Source: Opitutales bacterium
GTDB taxonomy: Bacteria > Verrucomicrobiota > Verrucomicrobiia > Opitutales > Opitutaceae
Direction: 5' to 3'
DNA: 6,646 bases
Assembly: GCA_021772595.1 (NCBI GenBank)
Contig: JAJFLS010000635.1
Coordinates: forward strand, 1 to 6,646
The notes beneath the pieces were generated by a model. The model was not told where the DNA came from, did no database searches, and saw only the letters and a program-made list of their open reading frames with translations. Position numbers and translations under genes: made by a program. Below, piece by piece: positions 1 through 5,418 of the stretch (within the stretch, counting starts at the first letter, position 1; each line of letters opens with the position of its first letter).

Positions 1-635
1 TCAGTTTCTGGATGCGCCTCGAAAGCGCCATACCACGCGAGCGTCGCTTCCTTCATGTAGGCCACATACGTTTCGCCGTCGATTTCATATTGCGGGTCGG
101 CAAGGGAATCTTTGTAAAGCTGGCGGTCGCCAGTGGAACCGAAACCGGGCTGAATGAATGCGATGCGGTCCCGCAAATCCTTCGGCAAGCCGGCAATATA
201 AGTTGCCAAGGCGTCGAAAAAGTTCGTCAAATACTTTCGGTAATCCTCGTCGAGGTAATACGGGTAGTCTCCGCCTGCAGTATCGAAGATCTTTGGAACG
301 CCGTTGGAGTGGATCCACTCAGGCGCCCATTTGTGCCCCGTCCACAGCTCGCAGTACCAGTAGTGACCTGCTTCATTCGCGCGGGTGAGCGCCTCCTCGA
401 TTTCTTCGAAATGATAGGTGTCCGGGCCCGTTTGCAGCTTATGCCATTGAAGCCGACCTGCTTCACCCCCGAGAAAATGATGGTAAGGAGAGAAATCGAA
501 CGCTTTACCGAAGGTATTGACCCAAACGCCTGCGTAGGGAGGACGTTTGGTTATATAATCCGCTTCAGCGGAGCCGACTTGGCTCAGCGCAGCAAACAGA
601 AAGGCAAGGCACATCAAACGCACTATCGTATCCAT
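1..635 (-). CDS. Secreted glycoside-hydrolase-like (TIM-barrel type) protein, C-terminus off window
   Basis: Reading leftward from an ATG at 635-633, the frame stays open to the window edge, giving about 211 residues of the N-terminal part. Residues 1-24 (MDTIVRLMCLAFLFAALSQV..., ending near GSAEA) form a typical Sec signal peptide, so the product is probably exported. The mature part is rich in aromatic residues: HKLQTGPDTYHFEEIEEAL, then WYCELWTGHKWAPEWIH, then a long helix YRKYLTNFFDALATYIAGL followed by IAFIQPGFGSTGD. This alternation of helices and strands ending in polar residues resembles the (beta/alpha)8 barrels of GH42- or DUF4832-like glycosidases; the family is an inference and the catalytic acids cannot be assigned from a partial protein. 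There is no clear Shine-Dalgarno sequence, and a dispersed repeat begins 5 bp upstream of the ATG. GGT lies upstream on the same strand, 141 bp away. Coding is well supported; function is uncertain. Confidence 0.75.
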   Translation of the reverse strand, partial: MDTIVRLMCLAFLFAALSQVGSAEADYITKRPPYAGVWVNTFGKAFDFSPYHHFLGGEAGRLQWHKLQTGPDTYHFEEIEEALTRANEAGHYWYCELWTGHKWAPEWIHSNGVPKIFDTAGGDYPYYLDEDYRKYLTNFFDALATYIAGLPKDLRDRIAFIQPGFGSTGDRQLYKDSLADPQYEIDGETYVAYMKEATLAWYGAFEAHPET

Positions 636-639
636 AATT

Positions 640-710
640 GTTGAAAGGAAATTCAATGGTTCCGATTTGATTCGGGGGGCAGGGTGAGGAGTTGGTTCCG
701 CGGTATCAAG
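640..710. repeat. Dispersed intergenic repeat, copy 1
   Basis: This copy begins GTTGAAAGGAAATTCAATGG and ends with CGCGGTATCAAG. It matches copy 2 (2848-2912) at both ends, with a gap of several bases in the G-rich middle, and matches copy 3 (5061-5100) over its first 40 bp. The first 28 bp differ from copies 2 and 3 by only two bases. It fills most of the gap between GGT and the glycosidase-like gene and ends 5 bp before that gene's ATG, so it could carry its promoter or leader. I see no clear -35/-10 pair, and the role is unknown. Confidence 0.8.
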
Positions 711-746
711 TTGGAATTAGCGTGGAGATGACGATTGAATATTGAT

Positions 747-773
747 GACAGTATTCAAGAATCAATCACTGTC
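747..773 (-). terminator. Possible hairpin after GGT stop codon
   Basis: GACAGT (747-752) and ACTGTC (768-773) form a perfect 6-bp inverted repeat, extended by ATT/AAT with one bulged base. It lies 3 bp beyond the GGT stop codon. There is no U-run after it on the minus strand, so it is not a standard intrinsic terminator; it may simply protect the 3' end of the transcript. Confidence 0.3.
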
Positions 774-776
774 GGT

Positions 777-2489
777 TTAATACCCCGCGGCTTGGCCGTC
801 CTTGCGACTTTCGCTAGCGCCGTAGTATACGCCCGTTTTTGGATCACAGTAGATGGCTTGGTAACCACCGAATTTCGTCCCGACGCTCCGCTGCATGCGA
901 TGCTTCTTTATGTTCAGATCGCGTATTACTTCATCGTCGAAACCCGATTCGAAAAGGGTTTCGCCTCCTTCCGTCATTTTTCCGTCGCCTCCGTAGGGTT
1001 CAGTCGAGCCTTCGTGACAGATGCGAGGGGCGTCGCCCGCTTCCTGAAGGTTCATGCCATAATCTTTGAGGTTGAGAATGATTTGAGTGTGCCCTTGCGG
1101 TTGCATGGCCCCTCCCATTACGCCGAAGGCGATGAGCGGTTTCCCATTCTCAGTGACAAAAGCGGGTATTATAGTGTGGAAGGGTCTTTTGCCTGGCTGG
1201 TATTCGTTCGCATGGCCTTTCTCGAAGGTAAAAGAAGTTCCTCGGTTTTGAAATCCAAATCCCAGATCCGGTATGCAGACGCCTGATCCGAACCCGGCAA
1301 AGTTGCTTTGTATCAGGGAAACCATCATACCGTCCTTGTCGGCAGCGCAAAGGTAGATGGTGTCACCGTTTTGCAATACGCCGGGATCATATTGCTTAGC
1401 CGCTCGTTCGGGGTCGATCAGCGCCCGCCGCTCCGCCGCATACTCCTTCGAAATCAGCCATCCGACGGGTATCTCCGAAAACGAAGGATCCGCATAATGT
1501 TTCGCCCGGTCTTCAAAGGCCAGTTTCTTGGCCTCGATCAACGAGTGAATATGCTCCACGCTGCCAAAGCCTGCGGACGCAAGATCAAATCCTTCGAGGA
1601 TGTTGAGCATCTGCAAGGCGGCGATACCCTGTCCGTTGGGAGGCAGCTCCCAGACGTCCCATCCACGGTAGTTGGTCGAGACGGGTTCAATCCATTCGCT
1701 GGTATGCGCCGCCAGGTCTTCGTAACGCAAGAAGCCGCCGATGTCTTTCATGTAGGCATCGATAGTCTTTGCGATCGGCCCTCGGTAAAAGGCATCGCGC
1801 CCGCCCTCTGCGATCAGGGAAAGCGTTTTGCTCAAGGCCGGATTCATCCAGATATCCCCTTTGGCGGGAGCGCGTCCACCGATTGAAAAGGTCTCAAAAT
1901 ACCCGAACTGCTCCTCTTCCTCGGCTCGATCCTGGTGGGACTTCTGCCATCCCGCCGCTATGACCTCCGTTACGGGAAACCCATGGCGCGCGTATTCAAT
2001 CGCTGGATTGAGCACCTCCGCCATCGGCTTCACGCCAAATTTGTCATGCAATTCAAACCAGCCATCTACACAGCCCGGCACCGAAATGGAGTGCCTCCCA
2101 AAGAAGGGAATGGCTTCGGTTATGCCATCTGCTTCAAAGACCTCACGCGTCAGGCCCCTCGGCGAACGTCCGCTTGCATTGAGGCCGTGGAGCCTTTCTG
2201 TTTTCGGGTCCCAAACGATCGCGAATAGATCCCCGCCAATGCCGCTCCCAGTCGGCTCCATCAGCCCCAGGGCCGCGTTGGCTCCTATGGCGGCGTCCAC
2301 CGCCGATCCGCCGTTCTTCAATATCTCCAGGCCGATCTGCGTCGCCAATGGATGACTGGTCGCAACCATGCCGTTTTGAGCGATGACTTCGGAGCGCGTT
2401 GCTAGCATTTTACCGGTGGGCCGATCTGAGGATTGAAGGATAACGCTGGCATTCAGAAACAAAGTTGCGATGAGAAGGTTTGATTTCAT
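777..2489 (-). CDS. ggt: Gamma-glutamyltransferase family protein (YwrD-like)
   Basis: This is a complete 570-residue protein, a normal length for a GGT proenzyme. GGTs are Ntn-hydrolases that cleave themselves before a threonine and then hydrolyse or transfer the gamma-glutamyl group of glutathione and related compounds, usually outside the cytoplasm. Visible family marks are NGGSAVDAAIGANAALGLMEP (59-79), GSGIGGDLF (81-89), the substrate-arginine region NASGRSP (104-110), LPPNGQGIAALQMLNILE (282-299), the cleavage and nucleophile motif NGDT with Thr377 (codon 1361-1359), and the oxyanion glycine pair in GVMGGAMQPQGH (456-467). The last motif and GDT-xYLC resemble the YwrD-type bacterial subgroup more than E. 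coli Ggt, so the substrate is open. Cleavage would give chains of about 376 and 194 residues. Residues 1-20 have a lysine then a hydrophobic run, a plausible short signal peptide. The ATG at 2489 has no evident Shine-Dalgarno sequence. All key motifs look intact. Confidence 0.93.
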   Translation of the reverse strand: MKSNLLIATLFLNASVILQSSDRPTGKMLATRSEVIAQNGMVATSHPLATQIGLEILKNGGSAVDAAIGANAALGLMEPTGSGIGGDLFAIVWDPKTERLHGLNASGRSPRGLTREVFEADGITEAIPFFGRHSISVPGCVDGWFELHDKFGVKPMAEVLNPAIEYARHGFPVTEVIAAGWQKSHQDRAEEEEQFGYFETFSIGGRAPAKGDIWMNPALSKTLSLIAEGGRDAFYRGPIAKTIDAYMKDIGGFLRYEDLAAHTSEWIEPVSTNYRGWDVWELPPNGQGIAALQMLNILEGFDLASAGFGSVEHIHSLIEAKKLAFEDRAKHYADPSFSEIPVGWLISKEYAAERRALIDPERAAKQYDPGVLQNGDTIYLCAADKDGMMVSLIQSNFAGFGSGVCIPDLGFGFQNRGTSFTFEKGHANEYQPGKRPFHTIIPAFVTENGKPLIAFGVMGGAMQPQGHTQIILNLKDYGMNLQEAGDAPRICHEGSTEPYGGDGKMTEGGETLFESGFDDEVIRDLNIKKHRMQRSVGTKFGGYQAIYCDPKTGVYYGASESRKDGQAAGY

Positions 2490-2847
2490 AAGCGTTTGTG
2501 TTGATTGGGCGAGCGGATTGGGGCCGAAAAATTAATGATTCCCACCTCGATCTGAAAATCAGCCAGTGATTCCGATAAATATCCAATTCGCGATTGGCGT
2601 CGTTTGAAACAGGGCATTGATTCGATGGGGTATGAACCAGCCAAGAGTTTGTTATACTAGCGGCAGGTGGGTGTGGCCGACAAGACAACACTTCTCGAAA
2701 TTCGGAATTTTGTCCATCCAACTTTGGCGCTATCTACCCGTTGAATCCTTCCCATTGGAGCGCGTTTGAACGACGTAAGGGCGGTGGATTTGTTGCTGCG
2801 TGTTTTGGCAGCTCCATCAAGCTTCTCTTGGCGATTGGCGATTATTG
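2490..2847. other. Gene-free stretch upstream of GGT
   Basis: I find no convincing gene here on either strand; the small open frames show no protein-like pattern. The stretch holds short recurring motifs: AGCGGATTG at 2512-2520, which recurs at 5101-5109 beside repeat copy 3, and GCGATTGGCG at 2590-2599 and again at 2831-2840, where GGCGATT is doubled just before repeat copy 2. It probably contains the GGT promoter, but no clear promoter could be called. Confidence 0.5.
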
Positions 2848-2912
2848 GTTGATAGGAAATTCAATTGTTCCGATTTGATACGGGTGTGTGGAGTTCGGTT
2901 CGCGGTATCAAG
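2848..2912. repeat. Dispersed intergenic repeat, copy 2
   Basis: The first 28 bp (2848-2875) are identical to the start of copy 3 at 5061-5088 once aligned at GTTGATAGG, and the last 12 bp (CGCGGTATCAAG) are identical to the end of copy 1. TTGATA near the left end (2849-2854) and TATCAA near the right end (2906-2911) are inverted. A longer pair, TTGATAC (2875-2881) and GTATCAA (2905-2911), could form a stem. The copy lies in non-coding DNA between the GGT gene and the propeller pseudogene. Confidence 0.8.
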
Positions 2913-2937
2913 ATAGATTTTGTTTTTAACAAGATAC

Positions 2938-3026
2938 GTCCCGCCTCCGTCTCTACGCCGAGACAGGGCGCCGCTGGATCCTTTCGCTGCGATTCGGGCC
3001 AGGATCCTCGTATGCGAGGGCGGGCT
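2938..3026. repeat. GC-rich multi-hairpin intergenic element
   Basis: Four nested or adjacent perfect inverted repeats are packed in about 90 bp: an outer pair CCCGCC (2940-2945) and GGCGGG (3019-3024), and inside it GTCTC/GAGAC (2949-2953, 2960-2964), GGATCCT/AGGATCC (2976-2982, 3001-3007) and CCTCG/CGAGG (3006-3010, 3015-3019). The last two overlap by two bases, and the third shares its final base with the outer stem, so not all can form fully at once. The element is GC-rich against AT-rich flanks and has no T-run, which argues against a plain terminator. It could be a small mobile or structured element; its function is unknown. Confidence 0.5.
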
Positions 3027-3076
3027 TTGATTTTGTAGAGAGAGAACTTTGATTATCGTTAAATCGTTTTGTTCGG

Positions 3077-3615
3077 TTACGGGTTTCGTGTCGCATGAGG
3101 TAGCCAGGCGAATCGACCCCAGTTCTTTTTGCGAGGCACGATGGGCAACTGCTTTTCCCCGGATTCGGTTTCGACCATGACCTTGGGACCACCTCGTTCG
3201 CGATCGGCAAAGGCCCGTGTCACGAATCCATCGGGCGACCAGGTGGGATCGTCGCCACGTCCGACTTTTCGCCGCTCTTTGCCATCGCTGCTAACCACCC
3301 AGACATTGAACGTGGCTGAGATCTGCCGGTCCCGCTCCGGGTTTTGACTCCGGTAAACGGGCTCATGTGAATCATTTCCACGCCTTCCCAGTGGACAATC
3401 CATTTGCCATCGGGTGACCAGGTGGGGACTTTTTGCTCGAAGGACAGTTCGAGGTTCTCATCCTGTTCCATGGGTGGTGTGGAGATCATTTTGGCATTAC
3501 TCCCGTCAAATTCGCTCACCCAAATCCTGAAGGCGCCGCTTCGGTCGGATACAAAGGCCACCTTTTTGCCATTGGGGGATGTCGAGGGCATCACAGGGTG
3601 GTTGGGATCGTGTAG
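3077..3615 (-). pseudogene. Beta-propeller (TolB/PD40-like) gene fragment, truncated and frameshifted
   Basis: Two overlapping reading frames together spell the C-terminal part of one beta-propeller protein. Upstream frame (about 3615-3354): HDPNHPVMPSTSPNGKKVAF, VSDRSGAFRIWV, WSPDGKWIVHWEG, ending near MIHMSPFT. Downstream frame (about 3343-3077): NPERDRQISATFNVWVV, SSDGKERRKVGRGDDPTWS, PDG and a final FAWLPHATRNP before a TAA. The repeated SPDG-type turns and WV strands are PD40/WD40-like blades as in TolB-type proteins. The frames must be joined between 3354 and 3343, which fits loss of one base. The 5' side is also missing: the similarity begins right after an in-frame TGA (3618-3616), with no good start or signal peptide, and a palindromic element lies 67 bp upstream. 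A sequencing error could explain the frameshift but not the missing blades. I infer a decayed gene. Confidence 0.75.
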
Positions 3616-3682
3616 TCATGTGCGAACGGTCGGATTGAGAAAATAGATTGCGAACGAAGATCTCCTTTGGACGAGCCGTTTT

Positions 3683-3780
3683 AAGTAGGGCAAAGACGTC
3701 CCTGCGTGCCGCACAAGAAGCTCAACAGACGTGGCGGAGCGGGACGCTCTCGCCCTGCCTTAATCGTTCCAGCCCTACTT
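3683..3780. repeat. Palindromic element with 9-bp terminal inverted repeats (MITE/REP-like)
   Basis: The ends are perfect inverted repeats: AAGTAGGGC at 3683-3691 and GCCCTACTT at 3772-3780. Inside, 3688-3714 (GGGC...CGTCCC...GCAC) and 3731-3755 (GTGGCGG...GGGACG...GCCC) are imperfectly complementary around a loop of 16 bases, giving a strong GC-rich hairpin. The right end supplies the first base of the stop codon triplet of the CMD gene (3780-3782), and the left side lies beside the truncated propeller gene. It encodes nothing and is too short for a transposase, so if mobile it would depend on one supplied elsewhere. It could also act as a transcript-ending hairpin for the CMD gene. No target-site duplication is obvious. 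Confidence 0.6.
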
Positions 3781-4091
3781 CACGCAGGGTTCGGCGAACA
3801 GACTTCGCCGCACGCTGCCGCTTGTTCTTCTTCTAGCATACCAAACGCAACTCGTGCCGTGGCTCCAGTTACGCCACTGTTTACAGCCGCCGTTACCGCG
3901 ATCAGGGCGTTGATTTCGTCGTCCGTAATCCCAATGGCTCGGGCCTTTGCCACCCGCCTCTTCGTACAAACCTGGCAGCCGCGCGTCATCGTTACGGCTA
4001 GACCAACCAGATGCTTTTCTCGTTCGCTAAGCAGTTCTGTGGCGTGTGTTTTCCTAATATGATCCACGATCAATGTATCTTCGTATGCCAT
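3780..4091 (-). CDS. Carboxymuconolactone decarboxylase / AhpD-like family protein
   Basis: A 103-residue, probably cytoplasmic, all-helical protein with no signal peptide; the length is usual for single-domain CMD proteins. The family signature is residues 30-60, GLAVTMTRGCQVCTKRRVAK followed by ARAIGITDDEI, with a CxxC pair at Cys39 and Cys42. In AhpD-type peroxidases this pair does the redox chemistry together with a histidine four residues after the second cysteine; here that position is Arg46, so classical peroxidase activity is doubtful. The tail has a second cysteine pair, Cys94 and Cys98 (ACGEVCSPNPA), not typical of the core domain. The ATG at 4091 has one of the few good Shine-Dalgarno sequences here. 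It follows the DUF1080 gene by 49 bp and may share its transcript. The stop codon is TGA, overlapping a palindromic element. The substrate cannot be told. Confidence 0.85.
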   Translation of the reverse strand: MAYEDTLIVDHIRKTHATELLSEREKHLVGLAVTMTRGCQVCTKRRVAKARAIGITDDEINALIAVTAAVNSGVTGATARVAFGMLEEEQAAACGEVCSPNPA

Positions 4092-4098
4092 GTGTTTT

Positions 4099-4104
4099 TC
4101 CTTT
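4099..4104 (-). promoter_or_regulatory. Shine-Dalgarno site of the CMD-family gene
   Basis: On the minus strand AAAGGA is followed by a 7-base spacer and the ATG at 4091. It fixes this start codon and stands out because the GGT, DUF1080 and glycosidase-like starts have no comparable purine box. Confidence 0.7.
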
Positions 4105-4140
4105 CTATAGTAGGGTCGTACTGCTCGTTCAGCGATGCCC

Positions 4141-4899
4141 CTATTTGATTTTTCGGATGCGGATATTCTTGTACTGAATCGTCATGACCGGACCTTGATG
4201 AATCTGCAGAGCGAGCAGGCCGGATTTTGCGCCGCTAGGTCTGTCCTCATCGATCACGGTAACCGTCACGCGTCCGTTAATGATGTGAGTGAATTGATTG
4301 CCGTTGGCGATTACCGTAAAGTCATTCCAATCCTCAGACTTGATGTTTTTTTGAATTTCCTCCGAGTCCCCGACCGAACCTACGATTTCGATTTTGGGTT
4401 TCTTCTCGTTCGCGGGATTGGTCAGCACCTTAGTGGCTTCACCGCGTTTAGCGAGAATGCCCCGACCCTTTTCCTCGTAGAGAATGCCCGAATAAGTCGT
4501 GCCCGCTTCGATGTCCGCCTGGTAGCCAGAAAGAATCGGACCAAACTCGCCTGGTTCCAAAAGCTTACTTCTGTATTGAATTCCCGAATTGCCACCCACG
4601 ATTCGGTACTGCAAGCGCAACTCGAAATCATCCACCGAATCAGCCGAATAGATAAGGAAGGTATTGTGGGTTAGTTTGTTCTCAGCGGTTTCACCGGTTT
4701 TGCCGGTAATTGCGCCATCCTCCACGGACCATAAATTCGGATTGCCGGTCCAGTCGGTCAGATCCTTGCCGTTAAACAAGCTCTTGAAACCGTCTTCAAG
4801 CTGCTCGCCGTGATGATCGGCAACGACGTTGGAGATTAACGAAAGCGAAAGAACGGAAGCGAGCGACCAGGCGACCTGTATACTCTTGGGGATTTGCAT
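4141..4899 (-). CDS. Secreted DUF1080 (3-keto-disaccharide hydrolase-type) protein
   Basis: The chosen ATG at 4899 gives 252 residues and places a classic signal peptide at the N-terminus: MQIPKS, a hydrophobic run to about residue 26, and likely cleavage after VVA before DHHGE. An in-frame ATG at 4986 would add 29 charged residues and overlap the neighbouring cytochrome remnant, so it is less likely. The DUF1080 jelly-roll marks are all present: GFKSLFNGKDLTDW (37-50), WSVEDGAITGKTGE (57-70), NSGIQYRS (104-111), GYQADIEAGTTYSG (125-138), YEEKGRGILA (141-150), EDWNDFTVIANG (189-200) and a final GLLALQIHQGPVMTIQYKNI (227-246). The family occurs in large numbers in Planctomycetota and Verrucomicrobiota and includes glycoside-cleaving 3-keto-disaccharide hydrolases; it is often beside PVC-type cytochromes, as here, although that partner is reduced to a stub. 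The CMD gene follows 49 bp downstream. Confidence 0.92.
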   Translation of the reverse strand: MQIPKSIQVAWSLASVLSLSLISNVVADHHGEQLEDGFKSLFNGKDLTDWTGNPNLWSVEDGAITGKTGETAENKLTHNTFLIYSADSVDDFELRLQYRIVGGNSGIQYRSKLLEPGEFGPILSGYQADIEAGTTYSGILYEEKGRGILAKRGEATKVLTNPANEKKPKIEIVGSVGDSEEIQKNIKSEDWNDFTVIANGNQFTHIINGRVTVTVIDEDRPSGAKSGLLALQIHQGPVMTIQYKNIRIRKIK

Positions 4900-4942
4900 G
4901 GTTTTTATAGAAATTTGAAGTTCTGCTTTTACGGTTATCAGC

Positions 4943-5060
4943 TTATTCGAACATCGCGTTGCTTTCATCGCCGCGCGACAATACATATGCCATTAGGTCG
5001 TCAATCTCTTCTTCGTTCAACCTATTAATCAACTTCGGAGGCATTATAGAAGTTTCGATT
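4943..5060 (-). pseudogene. C-terminal remnant of a PVC-type c-type cytochrome
   Basis: The last 35 codons before the TAA at 4945-4943 read SIMPPKLINRLNEEEIDDLM then AYVLSRGDESNAMFE. This is the usual C-terminal end of the c-type cytochrome domain in the large heme-binding proteins of planctomycetes and verrucomicrobia: the MPP-x-L segment holds the distal methionine ligand, followed by the last helix (L-N-EEE-x-x-DLMAYVLS). The CxxCH heme site and everything before it are absent. The open frame continues upstream through non-coding-looking sequence, including repeat copy 3, so recognisable coding stops at about 5058, within a few bases of where the repeat begins. I infer a deletion or rearrangement joining the gene's end to the repeat. 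The DUF1080 gene starts 43 bp downstream, a pairing common in these phyla. Confidence 0.75.
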
Positions 5061-5100
5061 GTTGATAGGAAATTCAATTGTTCCGATTCGATTCGGGGGG
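5061..5100. repeat. Dispersed intergenic repeat, copy 3 (left part only)
   Basis: Aligned at GTTGATAGG, this copy is identical to copy 2 for 28 bp and shares GATTCGGGGGG with copy 1. The right half with the CGCGGTATCAAG end is missing. A degenerate partial copy follows at about 5106-5125 (ATTGATGGGAAATTTAGTTG), suggesting tandem or repeated insertion. The left edge abuts the cytochrome remnant. Confidence 0.75.
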
Positions 5101-5196
5101 AGCGGATTGATGGGAAATTTAGTTGACGCGTCCGAGACGCGAAAATGAATATCTTCTTCTTGCTCGATCCGCCGAGGCAGGAATCATCGAATCGGA
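5082..5196. repeat. 115-bp segment bounded by 11-bp inverted repeats, with central hairpin
   Basis: TCCGATTCGAT at 5082-5092 is the perfect reverse complement of ATCGAATCGGA at 5186-5196. Near the middle, CGCGTC (5127-5132) and GACGCG (5136-5141) form a perfect 6-bp stem with a three-base loop. The left arm lies within repeat copy 3. No protein is recognisable in this gap. The arrangement could be a small non-autonomous element, but the shared G/A/T/C-poor motif could also recur by chance. Confidence 0.4.
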
Positions 5197-5220
5197 GCCT
5201 TGAAAAATCGGACACTTAGC

Positions 5221-5418
5221 CTAGCGCATTATTCCGTTTTGGAATTCGCGAGTTTCCTCCAGAGTTCCTTGCGGGTCCCATGTCCGAGCTGATCCATGGC
5301 AACGGTTTCCGATCCAATTGGACTCGAGGCGCTTATTGCCGTTTGGCCAGTAGTGAGTCCGCGTTTTGGATTGGTCTTGCCGGTGCTGCCATTGCCAAAC
5401 CAAATTGCCACGACGATC
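5221..5418 (-). pseudogene. MORN/YwqK-like C-terminal tail of the sialidase-like protein, beyond an in-frame TGA
   Basis: These 65 codons continue the upstream sialidase-like gene in the same frame after the TGA at 5421-5419 and end at a TAG (5223-5221). They read as one more YwqK/MORN-type repeat: GNLVWQWQH, then HYWPNGNKRLE, NWIGNRCHG, ARTWDPQGTLEE and EFQNG. They have no plausible start of their own at the beginning of the repeat. The preceding repeat, which ends in the stop codon, aligns to this one without gaps over 32 positions, with the TGA opposite the tryptophan of TWD (codon at 5280). The most economical explanation is a TGG-to-TGA change; readthrough or a sequencing error are alternatives. 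Confidence 0.7.

Noticed and set aside
12..644. A 210-codon open frame on the plus strand
   Set aside because: The minus strand over the same bases encodes a signal peptide and a sensible enzyme-like protein, so the plus frame is a shadow.
640..710. Integron attC-type recombination sites in the repeats
   Set aside because: The repeats begin GTTGATA or GTTGAAA, which do not fit the GTTRRRY core, and no integrase or complementary core pair is visible.
735..1286. A 183-codon open frame on the plus strand inside GGT
   Set aside because: It is antisense to a GGT gene with all its motifs intact, and its translation shows no family-like pattern.
2653..2658. TATACT as a plus-strand promoter -10 box
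   Set aside because: No acceptable -35 hexamer lies about 17 bp upstream, and no plus-strand gene follows.
2410..2721. A 103-codon minus-strand frame overlapping the start of GGT
   Set aside because: It overlaps the GGT N-terminus in another frame, and its sequence has no domain-like character and no ribosome site.
4107..4144. A TAGGG/CCCTA inverted pair between the DUF1080 and CMD genes as a terminator or short relative of the 3683-3780 palindrome
   Set aside because: The stem is only about five base pairs with a long loop and no T-run, so it is too weak to call.
4943..5215. A 90-residue small protein
   Set aside because: Only the last ~35 residues look like protein. The first half is translated repeat and hairpin sequence, so I treat it as a remnant.
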